A DNA stretch of 59,140 nt from the NCBI GenBank assembly GCA_030267325.1, contig JAJDJS010000014.1, forward strand, positions 1 through 59,140, in the 5' to 3' direction. This DNA is from Desulfosarcina sp. OttesenSCG-928-A07 (GTDB lineage Bacteria; Desulfobacterota; Desulfobacteria; Desulfobacterales; Desulfosarcinaceae). Positions 16,901-25,517 of the stretch are shown in pieces. A program made the position numbers and the translations under genes. Every line of letters begins with the position of its first letter. Within the stretch, counting starts at the first letter, position 1. The notes under the pieces were generated by a model that ran no database searches, was not told where the DNA came from, and saw nothing but the letters and a program-made list of their open reading frames with translations.

Positions 16901-19573
16901 ATGACGCGTGAATTGCTGGACAAAAGTTATTCCCCGGAAACAGTTGAAAAAAAATGGTATGGGTTCTGGGAACAGGAAAAACTGTTCCACGCTGAAGAAT
17001 CTCCGCCCCAGTCGGTCTCGGCCTATTCCATTGTGATCCCGCCGCCCAATGTAACGGGCGTCTTGCATATGGGCCATGCCCTGAACAACACCTTGCAGGA
17101 CATTCTCTGCCGGTATCACCGGCTTAAAGGAGACAGCGTGCTGTGGATGCCCGGAACAGATCACGCCGGCATCGCCACCCAGAATGTGGTGGAAAAAAAG
17201 CTGGCTGCTGAAGGAACCGACCGGCATCACCTGGGACGGGAAAAGTTTATCGACGCGGTGTGGGCATGGCGGCAGCAGTCCGGCAGCGCCATCATCAACC
17301 AGCTCAAGCGGCTGGGCGCCTCCTGCGACTGGGACCGGGAACGGTTCACCATGGATGAAGGCCTTTCCCGGGCTGTCAGAAAAGTATTTGTCCAGCTTTA
17401 CAACGAAGGCCTCATCTACCAGGGGGATTACATTATCAACTGGTGCTGCCGCTGCCGTACTGCCCTGTCGGACCTGGAAGTGGAACATGAAGAGATTGAC
17501 GGCGCTTTCTATCATATCCGGTATCCCCTTTCTGACGGCTCAGGGTATCTCACCGTGGCCACCACCCGGCCGGAAACCATGCTGGGTGATACGGCGGTGG
17601 CCCTTCATCCAGATGACGAACGCTACGCCCACATTGCTGCTTCCGCCACCGTGACCCTGCCCCTGATGGACCGGGAAATTCCCGTCATCCGGGACACCCA
17701 TGTGGATCTGTCCACCGGTACCGGAGCCCTTAAAGTAACGCCGGCCCATGATCCCAATGACTTTGAAATCGGAATCCGGCACAACCTGCCATCCATCAAG
17801 GTGATGGATGATGACGGCATGATGACCGAGGCTGCCGGAAAATTCTGCGGCATGGACCGGTTTGCCTGCCGAAAAGCCGTGGTGGAAGCCCTCAAGGACC
17901 AGGGACTGCTGGCCCAGGTGACGCCCCATCGCCACAGTGTGGGGCATTGCTACCGCTGCCACACCATTGTGGAGCCCAACCTGTCCCTCCAGTGGTTTGT
18001 AAAGACAACACCTTTGGCCGAAAAAGCCATCAAGGCGGTTGAAACCGGAAAAACCCGCATCATCCCCGAATCCTGGACCAAAACCTATTATGACTGGATG
18101 CATAACATCCGCGACTGGTGCATTTCCCGCCAGATCTGGTGGGGCCATCAGATTCCGGCCTGGACCTGCGGGGCTTGCGGCCGGATGGTGGTGGCCATGG
18201 ACACGCCCGATACCTGCCCGGATTGTCATAGCACCGACCTTGTTCAGGAAACCGATGTGCTGGACACCTGGTTCAGCTCAGCCCTGTGGCCGTTTTCCAC
18301 CATGGGCTGGCCGGACCAGACGCCTTTGCTGAAGGCCTATTACCCCACATCTGTCCTGGTCACCGCCTTTGACATTCTCTTTTTCTGGGTGGCCCGCATG
18401 ATGATGATGGGCATCCACTTTATGGACGAAATTCCCTTCAGGGATGTGTATATCCACGCGCTGGTCCGTGATGAAGAAGGGAAGAAGATGAGTAAATCCC
18501 TTGGGAATGTCATTGACCCCCTGAACATCATTGATCAGTACGGAACAGACGCGTTCCGGTTTACCTTGGCGGCCTTTGCGGCCCAGGGCCGGGATGTGAA
18601 AATGAGCGAAAAGCGGGTGGAAGGCTACCGGCATTTTATCAACAAATTGTGGAATGCCGCCCGGTTTGCCCTGATGCACCTGGAGGAAAAATACGCGGAT
18701 GCCCTTGATCAACAGAATGAGAAAGCGCTTTCCCTTCCGGACCGCTGGATACTTTCCCGCTTGACCCAGGTCGCCCAACAGACCGAAGCTGCCATTGACG
18801 CCTACAAATTCAACGAAGCAGCTGGCGCTGTGTACCAGTTTGTCTGGCATGAACTGTGCGACTGGTATCTGGAGGCCATCAAACCGACCCTGTACAATGA
18901 TGGTGCAGAAGCAGAAAAAGCCGTTACCTTGTCGGTTCTCTGGCAGGTGTTCAAAAACGCGCTTGTTCTGCTGCATCCCTTTGCCCCCTTTGTCACGGAA
19001 GAAATCTGGCACGCCCTTCCCGGCACAAAAGGCTCCATTATGCGGGCAAACTGGCCGGAGAATCTGATCCCTGGTGAAGATCCGGCTGCAGAAGCAGACA
19101 TGAAAACCGTGATGGCGGCTATTACCGGAATCCGGAATGTGCGCGGTGAAATGAACATCTCCCCGGCCCTTGCTTTGAGCGTGGTGGCCCATCCGGAAGA
19201 CCCGCAGACCCAGGCGGTCATCACGGCCAACCAAGCGCTGATCATGAACCTTGCCCGGGTATCGGACCTTGCGGTGGATACGGCAGCACAGCGGCCCAAG
19301 GCAGCGGCAACGGTCCTCATTGAAGGGGCCGCGCTGTTTGTGAAGCTGGAGGGGATTATTGATTTTTCCCAGGAAGCGGCGCGCCTTGAAAAAGAGATCG
19401 GAAAACTCGCCAAAGAGATGACCGGCATGACCAAAAAACTTGAAAATGCCGATTTCCTTGAGAAAGCACCACCTGATGTGGTGGCCGGCGTTCGGGAAAA
19501 ACACAAGGCCATGGTGGAAAAGCGAAGCGCCCTGGAAACCACCTTGGGCCGCATCCGGGACATGATGGAGTAA
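16901..19573 (+). CDS. valS: Valyl-tRNA synthetase
   Basis: An 890-residue class I aminoacyl-tRNA synthetase that charges tRNA-Val in the cytoplasm. The ATP-binding HIGH-type motif appears as HMGH (residues 56-59) within PPPNVTGVLHMGHAL, and KMSKS lies at 529-533. An editing domain lies between them (TVATTRPETMLGDTAV and GTGALKVTPAHDPNDFEIG). An anticodon-binding domain and a C-terminal coiled coil (about 820-890, rich in E, K and L) follow, as usual for ValRS. The length is normal. It is followed by nadC after two bases, so they share a transcript. Confidence 0.97.
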   Translation: MTRELLDKSYSPETVEKKWYGFWEQEKLFHAEESPPQSVSAYSIVIPPPNVTGVLHMGHALNNTLQDILCRYHRLKGDSVLWMPGTDHAGIATQNVVEKKLAAEGTDRHHLGREKFIDAVWAWRQQSGSAIINQLKRLGASCDWDRERFTMDEGLSRAVRKVFVQLYNEGLIYQGDYIINWCCRCRTALSDLEVEHEEIDGAFYHIRYPLSDGSGYLTVATTRPETMLGDTAVALHPDDERYAHIAASATVTLPLMDREIPVIRDTHVDLSTGTGALKVTPAHDPNDFEIGIRHNLPSIKVMDDDGMMTEAAGKFCGMDRFACRKAVVEALKDQGLLAQVTPHRHSVGHCYRCHTIVEPNLSLQWFVKTTPLAEKAIKAVETGKTRIIPESWTKTYYDWMHNIRDWCISRQIWWGHQIPAWTCGACGRMVVAMDTPDTCPDCHSTDLVQETDVLDTWFSSALWPFSTMGWPDQTPLLKAYYPTSVLVTAFDILFFWVARMMMMGIHFMDEIPFRDVYIHALVRDEEGKKMSKSLGNVIDPLNIIDQYGTDAFRFTLAAFAAQGRDVKMSEKRVEGYRHFINKLWNAARFALMHLEEKYADALDQQNEKALSLPDRWILSRLTQVAQQTEAAIDAYKFNEAAGAVYQFVWHELCDWYLEAIKPTLYNDGAEAEKAVTLSVLWQVFKNALVLLHPFAPFVTEEIWHALPGTKGSIMRANWPENLIPGEDPAAEADMKTVMAAITGIRNVRGEMNISPALALSVVAHPEDPQTQAVITANQALIMNLARVSDLAVDTAAQRPKAAATVLIEGAALFVKLEGIIDFSQEAARLEKEIGKLAKEMTGMTKKLENADFLEKAPPDVVAGVREKHKAMVEKRSALETTLGRIRDMME

Positions 19574-19575
19574 AT

Positions 19576-20421
19576 ATGCAGCAAAGCATTGACGCGCTGA
19601 TTCGACTGGCTTTTGCCGAAGATATCGGCCCCGGAGACATCACCACAGACAGCATGGTAGAAGATAACGTCCGGGGAAGCGGCATTGTGGTGGCCAAACA
19701 GGAATTCATTATCGCTGGTCTGAAGGTGGCGGAAAGCGTGTTCCGTGCGCTTGAACCGGACATTTTGGTTATTCCCTGTTTTGCGGATGGCGACCGGGTT
19801 GATGTGGGTAAAACCGTTCTTCAGGTGGAAGGCAGGCTGTCCACGCTGCTCAAGGGCGAGCGCACGGCTTTAAATTTTCTCCAGCGACTGTCCGGCATTG
19901 CCACCCAGACCCGCTGTTATGTGGAAACCGTGGCTGATCTTCCTGTGCGCCTGGTGGATACCCGAAAAACCACGCCAGGCTTCCGGGTCCTGGAAAAATA
20001 CGCGGTCCGTGTGGGCGGCGGCCATAATCACCGCATGGGGCTTTATGATGGGGTTCTGATCAAGGACAACCACATTGCCGTGGCAGGCGGCATTACCGCT
20101 GCTGTGGAAAAAGCCAGAAAGGCCGTTTCTCATCTGGTGAAAATTGAGGTGGAGACCACCACCCTTGAAGAAGTGAACGAGGCCCTTTCCGTTGGCGTTG
20201 ACATCATTATGCTGGACAACATGAGCCTGGACCAGATCCGGGAGGCCGTGCGTCACATCAACAAAAAAGCGCTGATTGAAGTTTCCGGCGGTGTGACCCG
20301 CGAAAAACTGAAAGACCTGGCTGCCGCTGGTGTGGATCTCGTCTCCATCGGGGCCCTCACCCACTCGGCGGTTGCGGTGGATTTGAGCATGCGCATCACC
20401 GTATCCAGCGCGGAAAAATGA
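19576..20421 (+). CDS. nadC: Quinolinate phosphoribosyltransferase (decarboxylating)
   Basis: A 281-residue enzyme of NAD synthesis that converts quinolinate and PRPP to nicotinate mononucleotide, with CO2 release. Clear family motifs: AFAEDIGPGDITTD at the N-terminus, ERTALNFLQRLSGIATQT, DTRKTTPGFRVLEKYAV, GGGHNHRMGLYDGVLIKDNH, then DIIMLDNMS and IEVSGGV in the barrel. The length is normal. The stop overlaps the start of the rhomboid gene by four bases (ATGA), and valS ends two bases upstream. Confidence 0.96.
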   Translation: MQQSIDALIRLAFAEDIGPGDITTDSMVEDNVRGSGIVVAKQEFIIAGLKVAESVFRALEPDILVIPCFADGDRVDVGKTVLQVEGRLSTLLKGERTALNFLQRLSGIATQTRCYVETVADLPVRLVDTRKTTPGFRVLEKYAVRVGGGHNHRMGLYDGVLIKDNHIAVAGGITAAVEKARKAVSHLVKIEVETTTLEEVNEALSVGVDIIMLDNMSLDQIREAVRHINKKALIEVSGGVTREKLKDLAAAGVDLVSIGALTHSAVAVDLSMRITVSSAEK

Positions 20422-21401
20422 TTCCCCTTCGGGATACCACCCCGTCCCGGCAAGTTCCGGTGGTCACCTACGGGATCATCGCCATCAATGTGCTTTTTTT
20501 TCTCTTCCAGATGGCACAGCAAAATCCCTCCCATTTTCTGGTGCTGTACGGACTTATGCCCGCCCGGTTTACGGATCCGGGTATTGCCGCGTATTTTTCA
20601 CATACCCAGCAGTTGGTTTCACTTTTCAGTTTCATGTTTCTCCACGGCGGTTTTTTGCACCTTCTGGGCAACATGTGGTCTTTGTTCATCTTTGGCGACA
20701 ATGTGGAAGATCATATGGGACCGGTGCGGTTTGCGGCGTTTTATCTTCTCTGCGGCCTGGCATCGGGACTCACCCATGTACTTCTCAATGTCCACTCCAA
20801 AATCCCCACCATCGGCGCCAGCGGAGCCATTGCCGGCGTCATGGGCGCCTATTTTATTCTTCATCCCAGATCCCGGATTCTCACCCTGATTCCCATTCTG
20901 TTCATCCCCTGGTTTGTTGAGATACCCGCTTTTATCTTCATGGGCATCTGGTTTGCCCTCCAGGTGATAAACGCCGCCAGCACGCCCGGTGATACGGCCG
21001 GGATTGCCTGGTGGGCCCATATCGGCGGATTTATCTTTGGCATTGTGTTTCTCAAACTGTTTGACAAGATTCCGTCCAGTGGTCTTTCAAATCCCTTGCG
21101 AAATCTGACCCGTAAACGCAAATCCCAACGATTCCAGGTGGTAACGCCAAATCGCGGCACCACTGGCGCCAACGATACCGGCGACCTTTACGGCGCCCTG
21201 ACCATTACCCCATATGAGGCTTTGGTAGGGGCACGAAAGCTGGTCACTGTTCCCTTTGGAGTGAAAAACCGACTTTATACAGTCGTGGTGCCCCAGGGTA
21301 TCAGCGACGGCCAGGTGTTGCGGCTGCGAGGCATCGGCTATCCCCGGCCCGACGGCACCTGCGGCGATCTGATGCTGAAAATTCAGATTCAGTATGTCTG
21401 A
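20418..21401 (+). CDS. Rhomboid protease fused to a DnaJ C-terminal-like domain
   Basis: A 327-residue membrane protein. Residues 1-225 are a rhomboid intramembrane serine protease: FMFLHGGFLHLLGNMWSL, then the catalytic serine motif GASGAIAGVMGAY and the catalytic histidine in WWAHIGGFIFG. After a basic linker (RNLTRKRKSQRF), residues 258-327 read DLYGALTITPYEALVGARK, VVVPQGISDGQVLRLRGIG and GDLMLKIQI. This closely follows the C-terminal substrate-binding domain of DnaJ/CbpA (DLYVEVPVSFAEAALG... IPEGTQTGKVFRLRGKG... GDQLV). No J-domain or zinc finger is present. The peptide-binding domain may present unfolded or membrane proteins to the protease. It is coupled to nadC by overlapping stop and start codons. 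Confidence 0.88.
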   Translation: MIPLRDTTPSRQVPVVTYGIIAINVLFFLFQMAQQNPSHFLVLYGLMPARFTDPGIAAYFSHTQQLVSLFSFMFLHGGFLHLLGNMWSLFIFGDNVEDHMGPVRFAAFYLLCGLASGLTHVLLNVHSKIPTIGASGAIAGVMGAYFILHPRSRILTLIPILFIPWFVEIPAFIFMGIWFALQVINAASTPGDTAGIAWWAHIGGFIFGIVFLKLFDKIPSSGLSNPLRNLTRKRKSQRFQVVTPNRGTTGANDTGDLYGALTITPYEALVGARKLVTVPFGVKNRLYTVVVPQGISDGQVLRLRGIGYPRPDGTCGDLMLKIQIQYV

Positions 21402-21512
21402 GAGAAAGTGCGGAGTGCGAGGTGCGTAGTGCGCGGGAGGTGCAGGAACTTTATCTTCTCCCTCTCCCACCAAGCGGTCTTTTTTTTGGGGGAGAGGGCG
21501 GGTAAAATCAGT
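21402..21512. other. Low-complexity spacer with a G/C-rich hairpin
   Basis: The start of this spacer is built of short AGTGCGGAGTGCGAGGTGCG-like repeats. CCCTCTCCC (21460-21468) pairs with GGGAGAGGG (21490-21498), and a run of T lies in the loop side. It may help end transcription of valS-nadC-rhomboid but is not a classical terminator. Confidence 0.4.
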
Positions 21513-21716
21513 AGTAGGGTGGGTGGAGCTTCGCTGGGACAAGGCATTTTGAAGAGCAAGGCAGGCAAATCAGGCTGGATCGTCCATCGAACACAGATGC
21601 GAAGCGTATCCCACCATCTATAAAAAGATTTTTTCACTTTGGTGGGATGCGCGAAGCCGGATGGGAGAATTTCGGAAGATCGTTTTTTATTCCGGCTTCG
21701 CTCCACCCACCCTACT
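21513..21716. repeat. MITE-like inverted-repeat element
   Basis: A perfect 17-bp inverted repeat, AGTAGGGTGGGTGGAGC at 21513-21529 and its complement at 21700-21716, bounds about 204 bases. Inside, a second pair (ATCCCACCA at 21608-21616, TGGTGGGAT at 21640-21648) flanks an AT-rich centre, so the whole can fold into a long hairpin. It contains no gene. Size and structure fit a non-autonomous miniature element or a REP-like sequence placed upstream of corA. Confidence 0.6.
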
Positions 21717-21774
21717 ATGGCCCACGATGCGCAGGGTTTGTGCAGATATTTCAACTCGGAAACGGAGTCTTTCC

Positions 21775-22740
21775 ATGATCACCTGGTACTGCCTTGATGG
21801 AGAAGTCCCCACACCCATTCCTCCCCCGGAAACCGGTTCGCCGGAGGAAACCGCATCGACCCGATGGGTTCATCTCACCAACCCCACAGAAGCAGAACGC
21901 AACCACATCAGCGCCCGCTACCGCATTCCCCTGGAACATCTGCACGCGGCCATGGACGAACGGGAGCGCCCCCGCATGGAGTATGACGCTTTCCTGCTCC
22001 TGGTCATCACCCGAATCCCGATTCAAATGGCGATTCAAGACAGCGACACCCTCCACACACCGTTTCAAACCCTTTCTGCTGCCATCATTCTGACGCCGGA
22101 AGTAGTGGTGACGGTGTGCCTGGGAAAAAATGTGGTTGAATCCATGATGACCCGGAAAATGCGCGGTTCCGTGGGCACCACAGGCTCCCGATTTCTTCTC
22201 AATTTACTGTTCAACGTCAGCACCACATTTATTGAGCTCCTGCGGGATCTGGATGAGAGCGTGGCGAATATTGAAGTGGCGCTTCAAAAATCCATGCACA
22301 ACAACGAACTGATTAAAATACTCCACATTGAAAAATCCCTGATTTATTTTCTCACTGCCCTCAGGGGAAATCACACGGTCCTGGAGAAATTGGCCACAAC
22401 ACCTGCTTTCATGCAGACAGCCGAGGAACGGGATCTGCTCAATGATGTGCTGATCGAAAACAAACAGGCAACAGATATGGCGCAGATTTACACGGAAATC
22501 ATGGGGAGTATCGGCGATACCTTCGGCGCTATTGTCTCCAACAACCTCAACAAGGTGATGAAGGTGCTGACAGGGCTCACCATTGTGTTCATGATTCCCA
22601 GCATCATCGGCGCCCTTTACGGAATGAACGTCCCCTTGCCGTTTCAGGATAACCAGTTTGCGTTTACCGGCCTTTGCCTGTTTTGTTTTCTGCTTTCATG
22701 GGGCGTGTACCGGATACTGCGAAAGCTGGACTGGATATAG
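21775..22740 (+). CDS. corA: CorA-type divalent cation transporter
   Basis: A 321-residue inner-membrane Mg2+/Co2+ channel. The N-terminal two thirds form a cytoplasmic domain with long helices (for example ALQKSMHNNELIKILHIEKS). Two C-terminal transmembrane helices carry the signature YGMN in GALYGMNVPLPF. The frame is open further upstream through the inverted-repeat element, but the ATG at 21775 follows GGAG at the right distance and matches the family's N-terminus. It appears to be a single gene; its promoter must lie in or near the repeat element. Confidence 0.93.
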   Translation: MITWYCLDGEVPTPIPPPETGSPEETASTRWVHLTNPTEAERNHISARYRIPLEHLHAAMDERERPRMEYDAFLLLVITRIPIQMAIQDSDTLHTPFQTLSAAIILTPEVVVTVCLGKNVVESMMTRKMRGSVGTTGSRFLLNLLFNVSTTFIELLRDLDESVANIEVALQKSMHNNELIKILHIEKSLIYFLTALRGNHTVLEKLATTPAFMQTAEERDLLNDVLIENKQATDMAQIYTEIMGSIGDTFGAIVSNNLNKVMKVLTGLTIVFMIPSIIGALYGMNVPLPFQDNQFAFTGLCLFCFLLSWGVYRILRKLDWI

Positions 22741-23033
22741 TGATGGGGGTCGGAACTAGCAGACACCAAATTTTAGACAGAGCATTGCTTTTTGAAAAGC
22801 GGCTGTGGAAAAATTGAGTTTTCTCATAATTGGGCCACAGACGGCACAATTTCACAGGGACTTCTTATAATTGGGGGTAAATGGGTGGATTTGTGGGCGC
22901 ATAAATGGGTGTTCAGCGATAGCCCCTGGACCTGATCATGGACATGCCGCCCGAGCTGATAAACTTTTTTAAAGTTTATCAGTAGAGGTGGTCCCCATCG
23001 TTCCGGGATCATGCCCGGAACAGGCCGGAAGGT
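22741..23033. other. Intergenic region with a perfect 12-bp palindrome
   Basis: No gene is supported. A perfect hairpin CTGATAAACTTT (22956-22967) with its complement at 22971-22982 and a TTT loop lies between two converging genes and could act as a bidirectional terminator, although neither side has a T-tract outside the stem. At about 22750-22760, GTCGGAACTA repeats in reverse the GTAGTTCCGAC-type end sequence found near 23865, so remnants of a mobile-element end may be present here too. Confidence 0.4.
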
Positions 23034-23858
23034 TCACTCGGAGTCGAACTTCATGATGTAGCCCATTCTCTTGACCCAGGTACAGATGGGTCTGATGCCG
23101 CCGTCGTTAAATTCCAGCAGTTCCGGGGTGATCCGGCGCGGGTTGTCGTATTCGTCAGCCACGAATTCGGCCAGATTCTGCTCGAAATACGAAAAATCGT
23201 CCGGCCCGAAGAAACGGCAGGTGGTTTTGTTCGGAATAACGGCGTAGAGCGGCCAGCCGAAGCGTTCCCTGACCTTGTCCTTAAGGGACGGGGCCATGAG
23301 CAGGGCCGCGTTCAGGGTGCGGTCGCGCAATTTGAAGGAGCCCAGGGCGCGGCCGTCAAGGCGCGCGACTTCCAGGTCCGTGGCCGCGAGCAGGGCGTCG
23401 CCGTTGGCCAGAGCCTCGGCTTCCAGCGCAGCTTCGGTAATTTTCCATTCCGTCAGCATGGCCGGGGTGATCCAGAGCGCGGTTTCCGGCGTGTCCAGGA
23501 TGAAAAAGCGGCCGCAGTAGTCCGCGACCTCTTTGGCCAAAGGCGGCCGCTTTTTGCTGTCCCAGGGATAGAGCGAGACATAGACGCGGCTTCTGGCCTT
23601 GTCCCAGTCGGGGGTCTTCTGCGGCCGCAGGACGGAGACGACTTTCCGCACGAAGTCGTTTACGGCGTTCTCGTCCCGGCTGGTGTAGTAGTAGTCCACC
23701 AGGTTCAGGAGGCTGACCAGCACGGTCTGGCCGTCGGCGTTTTTAAGGGAGATCTGCCCGGTTTCCGGGTGCTGCCCGCTCACCTCCAGCCCCTGTTCCT
23801 GCACCTGCCGGATGAACTCGTGCAGTATCATGTTGCCGATATTGTTGAATTCGCTCAT
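23034..23858 (-). CDS. Hypothetical protein, possibly DUF1444-like
   Basis: A soluble 274-residue protein from the chosen start MSEFNNIGNMILHEF. An ATG 39 bases upstream is also in frame but lies within the 66-bp direct repeat, so it is less likely. There is no signal peptide or membrane helix. The C-terminal stretch LYAVIPNKTTCRFFGPDDF and DNPRRITPELLEFNDGGI loosely recalls the YtpQ/DUF1444 family; I am not sure of this. The gene is GC-richer than its neighbours, lies among mobile-element remnants and has no functional partners nearby, so it may be acquired cargo. Confidence 0.6.
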   Translation of the reverse strand: MSEFNNIGNMILHEFIRQVQEQGLEVSGQHPETGQISLKNADGQTVLVSLLNLVDYYYTSRDENAVNDFVRKVVSVLRPQKTPDWDKARSRVYVSLYPWDSKKRPPLAKEVADYCGRFFILDTPETALWITPAMLTEWKITEAALEAEALANGDALLAATDLEVARLDGRALGSFKLRDRTLNAALLMAPSLKDKVRERFGWPLYAVIPNKTTCRFFGPDDFSYFEQNLAEFVADEYDNPRRITPELLEFNDGGIRPICTWVKRMGYIMKFDSE

Positions 23859-23864
23859 TTTGCA

Positions 23865-23996
23865 GTAGTTCCGACTTAATCTGACAACCATCTCCATTTT
23901 GATGGTTTTTATTGTCCGATTAGATATGTAGTAGTTCAGACTTGATCTGACAGTCGTCTCCGTTTTGTTGGTTCCGATTGTCCGAATTAGTTAAGC
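23865..23996. repeat. Two 66-bp direct repeats, decayed mobile-element ends
   Basis: Two diverged copies of a 66-base unit start with GTAGTT at 23865 and 23931 and share xGACTTxATCTGACAxxC and an ATTGTCCGA segment. A reverse-complement copy of the core (ACTGTCAGATCAAGTCGAA) lies at 24131-24149, at the far side of a 150-base stretch. Inward of both, CTCCGTTTT and AAAACGGAG also pair. This arrangement looks like the ends of a deleted insertion element that left direct and inverted terminal repeats. A short reverse reading frame between them (about 24110-23994) ends the remnant. Confidence 0.55.
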
Positions 23997-24150
23997 TGTC
24001 CGACCTTTTCTTTCCAGAGTTGTTTTCCATCCCAGAGCGTCTGCATGGGGAACCTCCGTGAGCATGGTGCCCGGTTGATGGTGTTGGTGCACTTCATCAA
24101 AACGGAGTTTCCCTTTCTTTGCAAGAGGGCACTGTCAGATCAAGTCGAAA

Positions 24151-25344
24151 CTATCGCAATAATCGTTTGTCATTCTCCATTTTGTCTTTTTGTTTTATCG
24201 GCACATACCCCGGCCCCATGGTCTGAAATAAAATGGCAAGGCGTGTCACCAGAACCGCCAGCATGAAGTATCCCACCATGAGATTCAGGGAAACGACGAT
24301 CATACCCAGCATATGCGGCATTCCATCTGTTACCGCCACATTGATGTTGCTGAACCCTAAGGTAACCATGGTGGATGTAGCAAAGGCCAGCATCTGCCAG
24401 AAATTGGCAACACCATCAAGGCACCAGAATGTGCAGAGGGTTAATGGCTCCCCACTGATCGCCAGCATGGAGGGACATAACGTATAAATTGTGGCAAAAA
24501 CAATAATGAATAATAAAAACCAAAACAGAACATTCTTTGTGTTGTACCCGTAATCTGAGATAAGCCAAAAAAAGCGCACAGGGAATGTAGCGATTTTGCG
24601 TGTCGCCGTTTCTCCATACCATTTTTCCCACCCAAACCGCCGGATGTTTTGTTCCAGCTTGGCACGTTTTCCAGGTTCAATGATAACGGATGAAAGGCTG
24701 GCGTTGGTAAAGTCGGTTTTATCATCAATCTTACAGTCAATAATTTGGGTTTCATGGTTCAGAATGACATTTTGAAATGAGGCGTTTTTTAAATTTGCTT
24801 TGTCTATTTTTATTCCTTGACAGTTGACCACATTAAAATCGGCCCCTTGGCAGTTGGCGCGTCTAAAATTGGCGCCATGGCAGTTGGCGAACGAAAACTT
24901 GGCATCCTGACATTGGGCTAAAAAAAAGATTGCCTTCTGGCAGTTGGTGAACGAAAATTTGGCCCTCTGACATTTGGCGTTCCAAAAATCAGCCCCCTCG
25001 CAGTTAGCCATTTCAAAATCAGCTCTGAGACATTGGGCGTCCAAAAATTTGACTCCCTGGCAGTTGGCTTCCCTAAAATAGGCATCCTGGCAGTTGGCCT
25101 TCCAAAACGTGGCCCTCTGGCAGTTGGCGTTCTTAAAGTCGGCTCTCTGGCAATTAGCCCCATGCAAATCAGACTTCATCAACCAAAAGCTACTCAAATC
25201 CGCCCCTTGAAGAAAAATTTTCTCATCAGGATGAGCTTTCCTCCAGTCATTCCACTCCGTAAGATCCTGTTCGTCAGAGCAGCGTTTCAGCATTCTGTAT
25301 TGTTCAATGTCGCATTTATAGCCTTCCTCATATTCATCATTCAT
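24151..25344 (-). CDS. Pentapeptide-repeat protein with C-terminal ion-channel pore
   Basis: A 397-residue protein. Residues 45-225 form a pentapeptide-repeat helix. In residues 61-180 the unit is a decapeptide of the form ANCQxAxFxx, and a cysteine falls at exactly every tenth residue: 65, 75, 85 and so on to 175, twelve in all. The C-terminal part has two transmembrane helices (about 271-290 and 344-368) around a pore loop with FATSTMVTLGFSNI, like the T-x-G-Y/F filter of two-helix potassium channels. A cytoplasmic sensor or scaffold that gates a cation channel is the simplest reading. The gene is AT-richer than the core genes, stands alone, and its 3' end touches mobile-element remnants, suggesting transfer. 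Confidence 0.85.
   Translation of the reverse strand: MNDEYEEGYKCDIEQYRMLKRCSDEQDLTEWNDWRKAHPDEKIFLQGADLSSFWLMKSDLHGANCQRADFKNANCQRATFWKANCQDAYFREANCQGVKFLDAQCLRADFEMANCEGADFWNAKCQRAKFSFTNCQKAIFFLAQCQDAKFSFANCHGANFRRANCQGADFNVVNCQGIKIDKANLKNASFQNVILNHETQIIDCKIDDKTDFTNASLSSVIIEPGKRAKLEQNIRRFGWEKWYGETATRKIATFPVRFFWLISDYGYNTKNVLFWFLLFIIVFATIYTLCPSMLAISGEPLTLCTFWCLDGVANFWQMLAFATSTMVTLGFSNINVAVTDGMPHMLGMIVVSLNLMVGYFMLAVLVTRLAILFQTMGPGYVPIKQKDKMENDKRLLR
24799..25158 (-). repeat. Twelve coding 30-bp repeats (Cys decapeptides)
   Basis: On the plus strand a CAGTTGGC-like core returns every 30 bases from 24799 to 25158. It encodes the twelve ANCQ decapeptides of the pentapeptide channel protein. The bases between cores vary, so these are diverged coding repeats. 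Confidence 0.9.
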
Positions 25345-25517
25345 GCCACACCCCTTCTATTTGAAAAACACCCGCCAATCTTCAGTTTTTTCCCAATCGA
25401 AAAATTTTTCGCCCGATAGTGCCACGACATGCAAAAAAGCCCGTGTTAATTGCGTGTCATGTGTGCTGCCGCTCATACTTCCTCAGTTTGAACCCGCGAA
25501 GAACTCCTTCCCTCCGC
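25345..25517. other. Short region between channel gene and phage remnant
   Basis: No gene or clear signal is seen. It should hold the promoter of the minus-strand channel gene; no good box pair could be chosen. Confidence 0.3.

Noticed and set aside
24799..25158. CRISPR-like array with a 30-base period
   Set aside because: The period matches ten codons of an intact gene on the minus strand, there are no distinct spacers, and no cas genes are nearby. These are coding pentapeptide repeats.
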